A stretch of 64,000 nt of DNA, from contig AP031356.1 of NCBI GenBank assembly GCA_037833965.1, positions 26,000,501-26,064,500 on the forward strand, in the 5' to 3' direction. This DNA comes from Marchantia polymorpha subsp. ruderalis. Its lineage: Eukaryota > Streptophyta > Marchantiopsida > Marchantiales > Marchantiaceae. Positions 9,745 to 21,535 of the stretch are shown piece after piece. The first letter of the stretch is position 1. Every line of letters starts with the position of its first letter. The notes under the pieces were generated by a model. It saw only the letters and a program-made list of their open reading frames with translations. It ran no database searches and was not told the DNA's origin. The position numbers were made by a program, and so were the translations under genes.

Positions 9745-10255
9745 TTCGCCTGTGCATAGGCGGAGAAGTTTTGTCCTATGCGCGGACGAAGGAAGTTCGC
9801 CTGCGCACAGGCGAAATAGGGTTTTGATGTAGGCGCCAAGTTCGCCTACGCACAGGCGTGCGCCTGTGCACAGGCGCTTCGGCGTCGGCGGGAAATCCGC
9901 CTTGGGCCCTAGAAATGCGCCTTGTGAGGTAGAAATTGTACGGCGCCTTCTGCGCCAGCGCAACGCCGCGGACGAGCAAGGAGCCGCCAGAATAGTAAAA
10001 TCCGTACGGACCGTACGGAAAGGACGGATGGATGCGCCCTTGGACGGACGAAGTTGCGGCGGCGGAGCGCGCCGACGGAGAGACAAGTAACGGACAGTCT
10101 GGACGGAGGCGGTTGACCGCGGTCAACGCCTTCCGCGCCAGCGCATCGACGCGGACAGACTTCGCCTGCGCACAGGCGAGCGCCTGTGCACAGGAGGGTG
10201 AAGTTCCGCGCCGGCGGAGAATCCGCCGAGGAGTCCGCCTGCGCGCAGGCGGAAG
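9745..10255. repeat. CGCCTG-type 16-bp palindromes in copy 2
   Basis: Units include CGCCTGTGCATAGGCG (about 9747), CGCCTGCGCACAGGCG (about 9799 and 10164), CGCCTACGCACAGGCG (about 9852) and the perfect palindrome CGCCTGTGCACAGGCG (about 9869). More lie in the coding linker at about 11861, 11964, 12010 and 12345. Stems are CGCCTG/CAGGCG with a 4-nt centre. Confidence 0.85.
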
Positions 10256-10537
10256 TTGAACTTTTGTCCGACATGCGGACACACGCGCCGAGGCAGAGGA
10301 GGATTGGCTGAGGAGCGGTACGAACGAGTGTACCGCGCAAGGCAGAAAATCCGCCTTCGGCGCTGCGCACCCATGTCTGCGGCGTAGTACGCTCGCGGAG
10401 TTGAAATTCGCCAATTCGAGCGTGAGAGTTAAATCGGCGACGGCGGAGCGTGAAGCCGCGCGTGAGAGCGGAGACCGTTTTGGCGTAGAGCCGGCGCGGC
10501 CATCAATTGAGTCGTCCTTCACGAGCAAGAGCCGACC

Positions 10538-12403
10538 ATGACCTTCGACCGGGAGACGGAGAGCGCCCCATTCTGGAATTCGCGATTCCATTCTCTAGTG
10601 CGAGCTGCGCGCGTCCATCTGCTAGCTGCTAAGCATTCTCGACATCGCCGCGCAGAGGATTTCTTGGTGATTGAGGGAGAAGTGAGTACTCGTGATTTGG
10701 AATTGAGGGCGATTAGAGTTTTCCGAGGAAGAAAGGAGCTCGAGCGGAGCGGAAGGAGAATTAGCGAGCAGGCGAATTCCAAGAACGCCATGACGAGACT
10801 TGGCCGATTGCGGATGCTGCCGCTCCGACTACCACAGAACGGGCTGCGCGCTTTCTAGGAGCGCCTGATAGCAAGAAAGCTCGATTTCTTGCTATGGGGA
10901 TGGAACTACATTTGTGTGGATATGGTGCGCGAGTGGCTAGAGCCACAGGGTCCACCTTCGCGCGGGTTGCGGCCGCATGTTGATCGGTGGACAGTCCAAG
11001 ATTGGGCGCAGGCATTGGGGAGATGTGCCGGCATGCCAGGGCACCTCCTCTTCGATAGTGAGAGCGTCAAGGTGACCAAGCAGGAAGAGGCGCAATTTGT
11101 GGAGCTGTTCAAGAAAGGAAAGTCTACCAAGAATGGGTACAAGACCCGCGATTACAAGGATCGATTCCGCCGAACTTTGGCTACGGCGTTACTGCAATTA
11201 CTGCAGCCACACCGCGCCTGCTACATCACATTGTGGCAGGTCTCTTTTGTGGAGTGCATCATCGAGGAAACTCCAATTCACTGGGCGAGCATCCTGCACA
11301 GGGTGATGCGACAGCACGCTTTTGAGGAGAAGGGGGGAACTCTAAATCATCTCTCTCCTTTCCTCATCAATTTTTATCGACAGCGAAATTGTTTGACCGC
11401 GGCGGAGCTTGCTCGTTTTCCGCCGTTGTCCGTCGACCATCCCGGGAGGTATGTGCGGGAGAATGAGGTCGACACTGATGCAGAGAAGTCGCCGACTTCT
11501 ACTTCGTCAAGGCGGAGGGACGAAGGGAGGAATACTCCTGCAGCAAGAGTGCCGCGAAAGCGGCGATGGAGAGAAGAGTCTGAAGAGGAGCAGCATCAAG
11601 AACCCACGGCTCCCATTCGACCGCGGCCGTTGTACGAATCGTACAGCCGGCCGAAGCAGAAGGCGCGCAGACTGGTGTTACCAGTCAGCAGCGCGGACAC
11701 GGCGACGATTGCCACAGAGAAAGGAAGTGCGTCGCCAGAGAAGAACGAGGGAGCGCGGACGTCCGCAGGAGCAACGGATCACGCTGCAGCCTCGACGGAC
11801 GAGAGGCCGCCTACGGGCCAAGGGCCTCCGGAGTTACCACGTGCGTTGCGGACAGGTGTTCCGCCTGCGCACAGGCGAGCCTTGACGGACGGGCGAGCCT
11901 CGACGGACAGACGACCACAAGCGGACGTGGACCTACGCCTACGCGTGGGAAGAAGAAGTCCGCCTGTGCACAGGCGCTTGCCTGTGCAAAGGTCGCCTCC
12001 ACACGTGCCGCCTGTGCACAGGCAGGAATCACCCCCGTTCCAACGTAGGAAGGGGAAGGAGCCGGCGGAAGATCCGCCTACGAGACAAAGGCCTTCGGGG
12101 CCAGACCCTCCGGCGCACAACGCGCCGCAATTTGCGCCTTCGGCGCCAGGGCCTTCGGGCCAAGGAGATGCGAGCAGGGAGCGTGCGGAGGCCGCACCAT
12201 CGGCGGGTAATCCGCCGGTAGATGCGCCTTCGGCGGTAGGGCCTCAGGCCAAGGGACATCGGGCGAGCGGCCCCCGGCTATGTCGCCTTTGGCGATGGAC
12301 GTCCGCGGCGCTGCGCCTGCGGCGGACAAGGCGCCAGCATTTGCGCCTGCGCACAGGCCAGGCACAGCCCCCGCGTAGGACCGATCGAGGGAGAAGCACC
12401 TGA
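10538..12403 (+). pseudogene. Copy 2 ORF1: unknown N-domain plus linker
   Basis: One frame of 622 codons has a single stop, TAG at 10856-10858, where copy 1 has CAG and copy 3 GAG. It is therefore nearly intact and is the best template for the family. The N-terminal domain (LLWGWNYIC, DMVREW, WTVQDWAQ, LLFDSES, NGYKTRDYKDRFRR, LLQLLQPHRA, HWASILHRVMRQHAFEE, LSPFLINFYR, PGRYVRENEVD) is followed by an Arg/Lys patch (VPRKRRWREE) that could be a nuclear localisation signal. A Pro/Ser/His/Arg linker follows, in which palindromes read PPAHRR or PPVHRR. The function is unknown. Confidence 0.65.
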
Positions 12404-13662
12404 CGGAGGAGCGGATTGACTGTCCGCGGGACAAAATTTTGGTGCGCGATGCGCAATCAAACCCCGCGCAGACACCCTCCGCTCGATCCCCTTCTGCGGC
12501 GGACGTCGGCGGCAGAGAGGATACGGTAGAAGACCAACAAGCGGGCGACGGGGATGTAGCACGGCCACATTCGCCCACCGCCTTAGACATTTTGGCGAAG
12601 AGCAGCGAGGCTGCAGCGGTGCCTTCGTAGGCAGCACACGTCGACGACGTGCAGCCCCACTCGGGACAGTCGCCAACGCAATCAATGGCGACTGAAATCC
12701 TCATCTCGGATGATGACGACGGAGGCTTCACCGAAGCAATGTCGGAAGCAGGGGATACCAAGGAGGAGGAGGAGGAAATTGTTGGAGCGCCGGCGACGGC
12801 GCTCTCTAAGCAGGTGATTCCGTTGCTGAAGTACTTGGATCGCAAATTCGATAAATACGTCGATCCACTTCAGCCGGGATCTTACATCGAATTAGTGCGC
12901 AGGCGGACTCGCACTAAAGTCCACACTAGCAAGCTACTAGCTAGGGTGGACCAGGAGTTGAAGGAATTGAAGGAGAGGCATGCCTGTTTATGGGGGCAGT
13001 ACAACCTTGAGAGGAAATCGCACGCCCTCGACAGGATGCTGAAGGATAGAGTGGAAGAGCTCACCAGGGATGTGGTGCAGACCACGCAGGATTTGATGTC
13101 TGAAAAAACTCAGAATCAGATTCTGTCAGAGGAGCTCGTGCGACAGACGCGTTTGTTGGCAGAGTGTCAGCTCGCACGGCAGGCGGATGAGGATTTAATC
13201 CGCAGACTACAATCAGAATGTGGCGAATTGAGAGCGCAGCGTGCGGAGGCCGAATCGCAGTTAGTGGTAATTGAAGAGGATCGCAAGCGAGAGGCAGATC
13301 GCACAAAGGAGGAGACGGCGAGGCGTGTCGCCCACTGTCTCAAGGGCTACGCCCACTGGGAAGTGGCGGCGCAGGAGAAACTCACACTGCGTGAGTTTGA
13401 ACTTCGCGCAACAGGGTTGTTGGCAGGCAACAGCATGAGTCGACGGAAGGTAGCGAAGAAGCTCGACGCTTTTCTGTCGAAGGCGCGGGATACCATGTCC
13501 ACCCTCGAGGTGGAGGTGTCCGCGGCGTTGCAGCGGTTGGGACTGCGCAGTCGAGCGGAAGACTGGCAGGGTAGGGAGTTAGTGCGCGGCAATCCGTCGC
13601 GCAGGAGACGTAGCACTGGTTCCGCGGAGTGTAGTGTAGCGTGGTTCCGTGCTGGTGTGTAG
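12404..13662 (+). pseudogene. Copy 2 ORF2: coiled-coil protein in the -1 frame
   Basis: The frame shared by 12439-12630 and 12649-13662 lies -1 relative to ORF1 and is open upstream of 12439 into the ORF1 end, so no ATG near the start is obvious. A TAG at about 12628 interrupts it once. Residues after the acidic DDDDGG run contain VIPLLKYLDRKFDKYVDP and LVRRRTRTKVHTSKLLARV, then about 200 residues of coiled coil (VRQTRLLAECQLARQADEDL, LRAQRAEAESQLVVIEEDR) and a C-terminal RRRR patch. The stop is TAG at 13660. The -1 relation is shared with copies 1 and 3, which hints at frameshift expression. Confidence 0.6.
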
Positions 13663-14456
13663 CGTAGTGCAGTGTAGTGCTAGGTAGGACTTAGAAGGTA
13701 TAAAATAGTTCAAGGCGTTTTGCCTTGGGTTCTTTCCCAAACTCAGAAGTGCAGATCAGGAACCCATTTCCTCCGCGTGTTTGTGTCCTTAAGTTCTGTC
13801 ACCACGCAAGAGGAGTTACAACTTAGCGTTCCGCATTTTGTAGCTGAAGGCCTTCGGCCAAATGTTCAGAGCTAGTACATTGGTTAGAGACTTGAGTAGT
13901 TTGGATCTGCACCTGCGGGTGACTGCCGATGCTCAGAGCAAGTGACTAGTTAGATACTTGAACAGTTTCGCCCCTACACCTTCGAGTGTTTGTTTCTGAT
14001 TGTACTCCTTCGAGATTTTTCCCTTGAATGCCAAAGTGAAGTTTTGCTACTTCGTGTAAGCCTTGGTTGTAATTCAGGTTACGCTGCAGCAGGTGCCTTC
14101 AGGGTAACCCCTGTAGTATTTCTTGGAATGACAAGTGCCTGAGAATTCAAACTCTTCAATAGACTGTTATTGTGTTACTGGAATGTTTCTCAGTGAGCCC
14201 TTCAGTGCGGACCTGTGTTCTCTGCGTGTTTTGTGAGTTGAGAGTGTTGTTCACCGCGTATGAGTGACTTCGATCCGAAGTAGGCAGTCCAAACCGGGTT
14301 TCCTACGCTAGCAGCAAGCTAGTGGAAGTGTTGTAAAAGCCGGAGTTGGAAGTCACTACCCGCAGCTTCGCTGAGTGTGCTCGCGAGAGACTTTTCCCCT
14401 GAAATCTTGAGTAGAGGTCCTAACGGATCTCTGGGTTGTGTCTCTGTAGTTTCAGG

Positions 14457-14487
<31 letters not shown>

Positions 14488-14684
14488 TACGCTGCACTGT
14501 GCGACCTCCGAGTGCGCTCCGAGTGAACACTTGCAGTATTTCTGGGAGTGACAGTCGCCTGAGAATTCAAACTCCTCAATAGTCTGTTAAACGTGACACT
14601 TTATACCCTGTGTGTTCCTCTGTCCCTGTGGGATCGACCTTTCTACCACTATATTGCAGTTTTAGCCTTTAGTAGGTTATTACA
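13663..14684 (+). promoter_or_regulatory. Copy 2 trailer with TATA box and GT run
   Basis: TATAAA is at 13699-13704. The same two CAGAGC units and the duplicated GAATTCAAACT core as in copy 1 are present. A (GT)n microsatellite lies at about 14459-14487, longer than in the sister copies. No coding potential is seen. Confidence 0.5.
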
Positions 14685-14689
14685 AGAGG
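14685..14689. repeat. Target site duplication AGAGG, right flank of copy 2
   Basis: It is an exact match to 9328-9332. Confidence 0.9.
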
Positions 14690-15960
14690 GACTTGATTTG
14701 GAGTAGGACGTTGGACCTACTGGAGGCTGGACTAGTGGAGTTATCGCATGGTGAGTATGCGTCAGCCACTATCATGCCGGTGAAGAAGTATGTACATGGC
14801 AACTACACGAATAAGCGCATGTGTGGAGACTATCGTCCTATCAATCGGCAGACGAAGTCGGATAAGTATGCCATGCCGACACCTGAGGAGATCTTCAATG
14901 TGGTGGGACATGTGAGGATATTTAGTACTTTGGATCTTCGAGCAAGATATCATCAGTTGCCGATTTGGGAGGAGTACAAGACCAAGACAGCGTTTTGAGG
15001 CGTCAACTCCCACGACAAGAATTGTTTGTATCAATGGGGATTCTTACCCTTTGGGTTGAAGAATGCACCTGCCGAGTTCTAGAGAGTGATGGACAGGATC
15101 CTAGCGGGGCTAGATTTTGTCAGATGTTACATTGATGATATCTTGGTGTTTAGTGACACTGTGGAGCAACACCAGATTCATTTACAGATTGTGTTTGAGC
15201 GGTTGAGGGCTCATGGTTTGAGGTTACATCTTGGGAAGTGTAAGTCCTTCCAGGAGAAGGTTGAGTACTTGGGTCATGTGATATACCCTGTTGGTTTAGG
15301 AGTTCAGCAAGCAAAGGTGGAGGCTATTGCACACATCCCTCGTCCCATGGATGTGAGTGAAGTTCGTGCATTCATGGGTTTGGCGAACTACTACAGGATG
15401 TATGTGAAGGGATTCAGTGCTATAGCCAAGCCTTTGAACCAGTTGCTGAAGTCAGATCAGGAGTGGCAATGGGGAGATGAGCAAGAGAGAGCTTTTGTTG
15501 AGCTCAAGGCCAGGTTGATGGCCGCTCCCATCTTGAGGAGACCTATCAGAGGTCGTCCATACCAGTTGCACACTGATTGGAGTATGTTGGGACTTGGAGC
15601 GGTGTTGATGTAGCATGATGATGAGGGCAAGGAGTTTGTGGTTGCGTACGCTAGTCGTTTAAACAACGCAGCGGAGTCGCGGTATACTTCGTACGAGATA
15701 GAGAGTGCTTGGTAGCGGTGTGGGCTGTTGCACACTTCCGGTGTTACTTGTTTGGTACGCAGTTCACCCTTGTTACTGCTCATCAGCCGCTCAAGTGGTT
15801 GATGGAGTCCGACAAGCTCACAGGGAAGTTTGCACGGTGGGTTCTCATCTTACAAGAGTACGACTTTCAGGTAGTGCATAGACTTGGAGTTGCGAACCTG
15901 GATGCCGATGGTTTGAGTCGGAACCCATGCAGTAGCCAAGAGGATGACATTGGAGCTAGA
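14690..15960 (+). pseudogene. Reverse transcriptase and RNase H of the host element
   Basis: RT motifs in order are ASATIMPVKKY, MCGDYRPINRQT, STLDLRARYHQLP, the FGLKNAP segment near 15050, and an intact catalytic YIDD at 15128-15139, then LHLGKCKSF and EYLGHVIYP. The tether and RNase H follow: FMGLANYYRMYVKGFS, RPYQLHTDWSMLGLGAVL (catalytic Asp near 15576), FTLVTAHQPLKWL, and ANLDADGLSRNP at the end. Stops are at about 14996, 15080 and 15611, and a frameshift lies near 15695. This is the Ty3/gypsy type of RT. Confidence 0.88.
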
Positions 15961-17254
15961 TGGCATGGTGAGGTTGACGAGGAGATGGTGTCTGGTTGGC
16001 ATGCATCTGCCTACATGTGTTGGTTACGTGGAAACTCCAGCAGAGAGTATCACCTGACATCTTACTCTAGTAAGAGAGAAGATGGTTGATCTTCATATCC
16101 TGAGGTTGAGTCTGGTGGTGTGGATCAGCGTGATGTTCACGATGATGCATTGGTGTTGGAGTTCCAACGTACCAGCATGGTGCCAGGCACAGTGGGTGCC
16201 AAGGAGCGAGATCGTGTTCTCTAACGGGCAAAGAGATACCGATTGGAGGGATCACATGTTCTTCGAGTGTGGGAGGACGGTAGGGTACGAGTAGTATCAC
16301 ATCCACCTCAAAGAGCACGCATTGTGAGGCATGCTCATGAGGAGTTGGGACATTTTGGAGTGAAGCGTACATACAACTTACTCCTTGATCAGTATTTGGT
16401 GTGGTATGCATACTAAGGTACAGCAGTTGGTATCACGTTCCATGGTTTGTGATCGGGTGAGGGCATCATTCAATGCCCCGACACCAGAGTTACATCCATT
16501 ACCTATCATGGGGTTGGGTTACCGTTGGAGTTTGAACTTTGCTGGACCACTACCATTGACTGTTTGACACCATCGGTATGTGTTGGTGATGGTGGAGCAT
16601 TTCTCCAAGTGGATTGAGTTGGTGGCATTACCTAACAAGGTAAGTGAGGGAGTAGCATATGCTTTCCTTGACATGGTGCTTAGTCACTATGGTGCACCAA
16701 CTGAGGTGTTGACCGATCAGGGAACGGAATTTCAAGGTGAGTTTCAGGTCTTGTGTGACAAGGCACTAATTGATCATCGGACCACGTTGCGAGATCATCT
16801 AGAGGCGGATGGTTTAGCTCAACATGTTGTACAAACGGTGAAGAGGGCATTGCGCAAGTATGGCCTGCAGCAAGGTCATCTTGGGGACTAGGATATCCAG
16901 TTACCGTGGTTGACCATGGGATACTGGTTCAGTCGTCAAGCATGCTTAGCTTCCTTCTGACCTTATGTTCTATTGTATAGCTGAGATCCAGACTTGCCAA
17001 CATCGATTCGTCGTGAGTCTAGCGAGGTGGTGAACCTTGATGACCCGAATATGTGGGTGAAAGTATGTTCTCAGCGTGCAGAGCTCCTTCGGAGAGTTAT
17101 GCCTGCAGCGTTTGAGAATCTTGCGAGTGCTCAACATAGAGATACTTTGCAATATGCAACCGTTCGGGGAGGAGGTTATCGATCATCGATTCGTAGATTC
17201 CATGTGGAAGACTACGTCTATCTACAACAGACTGCACCGACGACATTGGATGTG
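15961..17254 (+). pseudogene. Integrase of the host element
   Basis: An HHCC zinc-binding region is seen at about 16330-16450 (HAHEELGHFGV, then a C-x2-C pair of which the first Cys now reads Ser). The DDE core follows. The first Asp region reads NFAGPLPL, where Asp is expected at the Asn. The second is LTDQGTEFQGEFQ (about 16717-16755). The third-region EADGLAQHVVQTVKRALRKY is near 16801-16860. RFHVEDYVYLQQ marks the C-terminal SH3-like domain, which is split by copy 3. Stops are at about 16292, 16565 and 16889. Because active residues are altered, this copy cannot act on its own. Confidence 0.85.
17250..17254. repeat. Target site duplication ATGTG, left flank of copy 3
   Basis: It is identical to 22556-22560. 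Confidence 0.9.
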
Positions 17255-17658
17255 TGTGGTACCCCACTTTTGGTATTTTTACGGAATTTAAAACATTTTT
17301 GGAAAACTTTACCGCGGCAGCAGTGTAAATAGCCATCGGTACATCAAAATAGAGTGAAACTGGATAATCTCGTAGAATCTCGTAGAATCCAGGAGTTGGG
17401 CGCAACGTCTGGGACAGGCGCCGCCCTAAACGACGGGCTCTGAAGGAGTACCCCTTCGGCGCAAGGCGCATAATCTGTCCTCAGCGCTACGCCTTTGGCG
17501 CTAGAGGAATCCCTCAAAATCTATGCAATTCCCAAACGCCTTGACTTGGTTAGGGTTTCGTTGAAAAGAGCTTGACGCGCTGGTTCTAACGAGCCCAAGA
17601 ACGCTTGGAACGGATCAGAACTCAGGGAGTTGTGACGGTCGAAAGATACGAAGACCTT

Positions 17659-18165
17659 CGCCTACGCATAGGCGAGGGAAGTTCGCCTACGCATAGGCGA
17701 AATAGGGTTTGACGTCAGCGGGGAGTCCGCCGAGAATGCCGCCTACGCATAGGCGGGGAGGACTTGCACCTACGCATAGGCGAACGGAAATTGCCTACGC
17801 ATAGGCGCTTCGGCGTCGGCGGAAAGTCCGTCTTCGGCCCTAGGAATCCGCCTTCGGGGTTGGAACTTGTACGGCGCCTTCGGCGCCAGCGCATCACGGT
17901 TGGGTGAGGACCCAACGGAGTAGCAAAATCCGTACGGAACGTACGGACTGTACAGACGGAACGGTCAAGTGCGGCTTCGGCCGGTCGGGGTTTTGGAGAC
18001 AAGAGCGCCAACGGAGAGGCGAGAGAGATGGACAAACTGGACAGAGTTCGTTGACCGCGGTCAACGCCTTCGGCGCTGCGCCTATGGTGAGGAACCTGCG
18101 CGGACAAGCGTCCTGTGTGCGGACGGATTTCGCCTACGCATAGGCGAGCGCCTACGCACATGCGG
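17659..18165. repeat. CGCCTACGCATAGGCG hairpins in copy 3
   Basis: Exact units lie at 17659-17674, 17684-17699, 17740-17755 and 18131-18146. One-base variants are at 17767-17782 and 17792-17807. More occur inside the coding region at 19818-19833, 19874-19889 and 19899-19914. Each folds into a 6-bp CGCCTA/TAGGCG stem with a CGCA loop. Confidence 0.88.
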
Positions 18166-18501
18166 ATGAAGTTCGACGCCGGCGGAAAACTCCGCCGGGG
18201 ATTCCACCTACGCAGAAGGGAGTTCGACTTTTGTCCTATGCGCGGACGAACGCCTTCGGCGGAGCGGGACTAGCCAAGTTGAAGTACGGATGAATGCAGC
18301 GCGTCGGCAAAAAATCCGCCTTCGGCGCTGCGCGACCATGGCCGCGGCGTGGTACGCTGGCGGAGTTCAAATTACCAATTCGAGCGTGTGAGTGAAGTCG
18401 GCGTCGGCGGAGCGTGAAGCCGCGCGTGAGAGAGAAGGCCGTTATATCTCGGAGCCGGCGCGGCCATCAAGTGATTTGACTTTCACGACCGAGAGCCGAC
18501 C

Positions 18502-20245
18502 ATGACCTCCTGGGAGCGAACAGAGGATGCCCCATTCTTGAATTTGCGATTTCAATTTCTGGTGCGAGCTGCGTGCGTCCACCTTCTAGCTGAGAGACGT
18601 TCTAGACATCACCGCGCGGAGAGTTACTCGGTGGCAGGGAGAGAATTGAGTGCGCGGCATTTGGAATTGAGAGAGATTAGAGTTTGCAGAGGAAACAGAA
18701 TCGCAAGCAAGAGGCTCGGGCATAGTAGAGAGAGAGTTGCGCAAACCAATTTCAAGAATGCGATGTCGACATTGTTGAGGCTGCGGATGGTGCCACTCAA
18801 GCTCCCGCAGAATGGGTTGCGTGCTTTTGAGGACCGGCTGATTACAAGGAAACTCGAATTCTTGCTGTGGGGATGGAATTACGTGTGCGCAGACATGGTG
18901 CGCGAATGGCTGGACGAGGAACGACAACCTACGCGCGGATTCCGTCCGCACGTAGATCGATGGACTGTCCGCGATTGGGGACAGGCATTGGGGAGGTGCG
19001 CAGGTGAGGACGGGTACCTCCTGTTTGACAGTGAAAGCGTCAAGGTAATGAAGGCGGACGAAGCCTCCTTCGTGGAATTGTTCAAGCGGGAGAGGTCTTC
19101 CAAGAACGGGTACAGGACCCGCGACTCCAAAGATCGTTTCCGCAGGACTGTAGTGATGGCGCTGCTGCAACTGTTGCAGCCGCACCGCACTACGTACATC
19201 ACGTTGTGGCCTGTGTCCTTCGTAGAGCTCACATTGGCTGGAGCTCCAGTTCACTAGTCGTGTATCCTGCATAGGGTGATGCGACAGCATGCGTTTGAGG
19301 AGCGGGGAGGAACGCTCAATCACCTCTCCCCCTTCTTGATAAACTCTTATCGATCGATGAATTCTTTAACCGCGGCCGAGCGTGCTCGATTTCCGCCATT
19401 GTCAGTCGATCATCCCGGGAGGTATGTGCGGGATAACGAGGTAGACACCGACGCGGAGGATTCGCCGACTTCCACTCCACCAGGTCAACAGGATGCGGGG
19501 AGAGACACACCCGCAGCGCGAGTGCCGCAGAAGCGAAGATGGAGAGAGGAACCGGAGAAGGAGCAACATCAAGAATCAGCTGCTCTCACCCGGAAGCGGC
19601 CACTGCACGAAATCTGCAGCCGGCCGAAGCAGAAGGCGCGCAGGCTTTTGTTACCAGCCAGTAGCGCGGAAACGGCGACGATCGCCACAGAGAAGGGAAG
19701 TCCATCCCCAAAGAAGGATGGAACTACGCGGACGGCAGAGGGATTCGTAGACCACCCTACGCCTTCGGCGGAAGAGAGACGGTCAGGAGTTACCACGTGC
19801 GGCGCGGATGAGTGTGCCGCCTACGCATAGGCGACTCTTTGTGAATAGGCGACCCCTTGCGGACGTGGATTTGTGCCTACGCATAGGCAGAGAAAGTTCG
19901 CCTACGCATAGGCAGGACTCACCCCCGGTGCAACGCAGGAAGAGGAAGGAGCCGGCGGAAGATCCGCCTTCGGCTCAAGGGCCTTCGGGACAAGGCCCTC
20001 CGGCGGTGAGATCGCCGGTATATGCGCCTTCGGCGCCAGGGCCTTCGGGCCACCGAGTTACAACCAGAGAGCCGGCGGAAGCCGCGCCTTCGGCGGGAAA
20101 TCCGCCGGAAGATGCGCCTTCGGCGGAAGGGCCTTCGGGCCAAGAGACATCGGGCGAGCCGTCTTCGGCACTGCGCCCTCGTCGGAAGAAGCGCCGGGAA
20201 TTGCGCCTACGCGTAGGCCGGACGCATCCCTGGCGTAGGACCTAA
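18502..20245 (+). pseudogene. Copy 3 ORF1: unknown N-domain plus linker
   Basis: The ATG at 18502 starts a 251-codon open stretch (LLWGWNYVC, WTVRDWGQ, LLFDSES, NGYRTRDSKDRFRR, LLQLLQPHRT). TAG at 19255-19257 replaces the Trp codon of copy 2, and the frame resumes at 19258-19830. The linker then continues in another frame (19808-20245), where palindromes read PPTHRR and APSA-type units. It is the same protein as in copies 1 and 2. The function is unknown. Confidence 0.6.
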
Positions 20246-20247
20246 GG

Positions 20248-21535
20248 GTGGAGCAGGACCGATCGGTGGAGCGGATTGACTGTCCGCAGGGTGAAATTCG
20301 TGCGCGCGATGCACAATCACACCCCGCGCAGGTACATTCCGCACGATCGCCTTCGGCGGTAGACGCCGGCGGCGAAGAAGTTATAGTCGCGGCACGACAG
20401 GCAGACGATGGGAATGTGGCACGGCCGCATTCACCCACCGCCTTGGACATTTTAGCAGGAAGCAGCGAGGCTGTAGGAGCGCCAGCGGCAGCAGAGCACG
20501 CAGACATCTCGCAGCCCCGCCCAGGCTAGTCGCCGACGCATTCAATGGCGACCGAAATCTTCAATTCGGAGGATGACGAAGAAGTACGATCCACGGAATC
20601 AGTGTCGGGATCGGGATCCACCGAGGAGGAGGAGGAGGAATTGGTAGGTGCGCAGGCGGCGGCGCTCTGTGAGCAGGTAGTACCTCTGTTGAGGTACTTG
20701 GATCGCAAGATGGAGAAGTACGCGGACCCTCGCCAGCCTGGGTCCTACGTCGAGTTAGTGCGCAGGCGAACTCGCACTAAAGTCCACACTAGCAAGTTGC
20801 TAGCCCGTGTGGACCAGGAACTTAAGGCTCTGCGGGAGAAGTATGAGTGCCTGTGGGGTCAGTACAACCTCAATAAGAAGGTGTACAAACACTTCGACAG
20901 AGTGAAGGATGAGAGGCTGGAAGAGTTCGCCAAGGAGAAGGCGAAGCTCACAGAGGTGCTGGATTCTGAGCAAGCTCATAATTGAATTTTGTCAGAGGAA
21001 CTCGTGCGACAGACGCGGTTGTTAGAGCAGTGTCAGCTCGCACGACAGGCGGATGAGGAATTAATCCGCAGATTGCAGTCCGAGTGCGGGGAATTGAGAG
21101 CACAACGTGCGGAGGCCGAATTGCAGTTGGTTGTAGTTGAAAACGATTGCCGACGGGAGGCAGATCGCACGAAGGAAGAGATGGCGAGGCGAGTCACCCA
21201 TTGTCTCAAGGGCTACGCCCACTGGGAAGTGGCGGCGCAGGAGAAACTCACACTGCGTGAGTTAGAGCTTCGTGCAGCTCGGTTGTTGACAGATGACAGT
21301 CGGAGTCGGCGGCGAGTGGCGAAGAAGCTGGATTCTTTTTTGTCAAAGGCGCGGGACACCATGGCCACCCTTGAGACGGAGGTTTCCGCGGTGTTGCGGC
21401 GTTTGGGACTGCGCAGTTGAGCTGAGGACTGGCAGGGTAGAGAGTTAGTGCGCGGCAGTCCGCCGCGCAGGAGGCGAAGCACAGGTTCTGCGGAGTGTAG
21501 TGTAGCGTGGTTCCGTGCAGGCGCGTCGCATAGTG
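20248..21535 (+). pseudogene. Copy 3 ORF2: coiled-coil protein
   Basis: The frame is -1 relative to the end of the linker frame, as in the sisters. Blocks 20248-20529, 20545-20985 and 20989-21420 are collinear with copy 2 ORF2. Breaks are TAG at 20527-20529 (CAG in both sisters), TGA near 20983, and TGA at 21418-21420 (CGA in copy 1). The coiled coil (LLEQCQLARQADEELIRRLQ) and the Arg-rich tail are recognisable. Confidence 0.6.

Larger units (their letters stand above)
9333..14684 (+). mobile_element. Nested palindrome-rich element, copy 2
   Basis: This 5352-bp insertion interrupts the RT region. Its ends are TGTGGTACCCCA and GGTTATTACA, with a perfect AGAGG duplication. It has the same architecture and orientation as copies 1 and 3. 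It is the best-preserved coding copy: ORF1 has a single nonsense codon and the coiled-coil ORF2 is open for 337 codons. Its leader and linker are dominated by 16-bp palindromes of the type CGCCTGTGCACAGGCG instead of the forms in the sisters. Confidence 0.87.

Noticed and set aside
19818..19833. The 16-bp hairpin at 19818 considered as the cause of the frame change in copy 3 ORF1
   Set aside because: Comparison with copy 2 shows that the frames already differ upstream, at the GAGTTACCACG block, so the hairpin is not the lesion.
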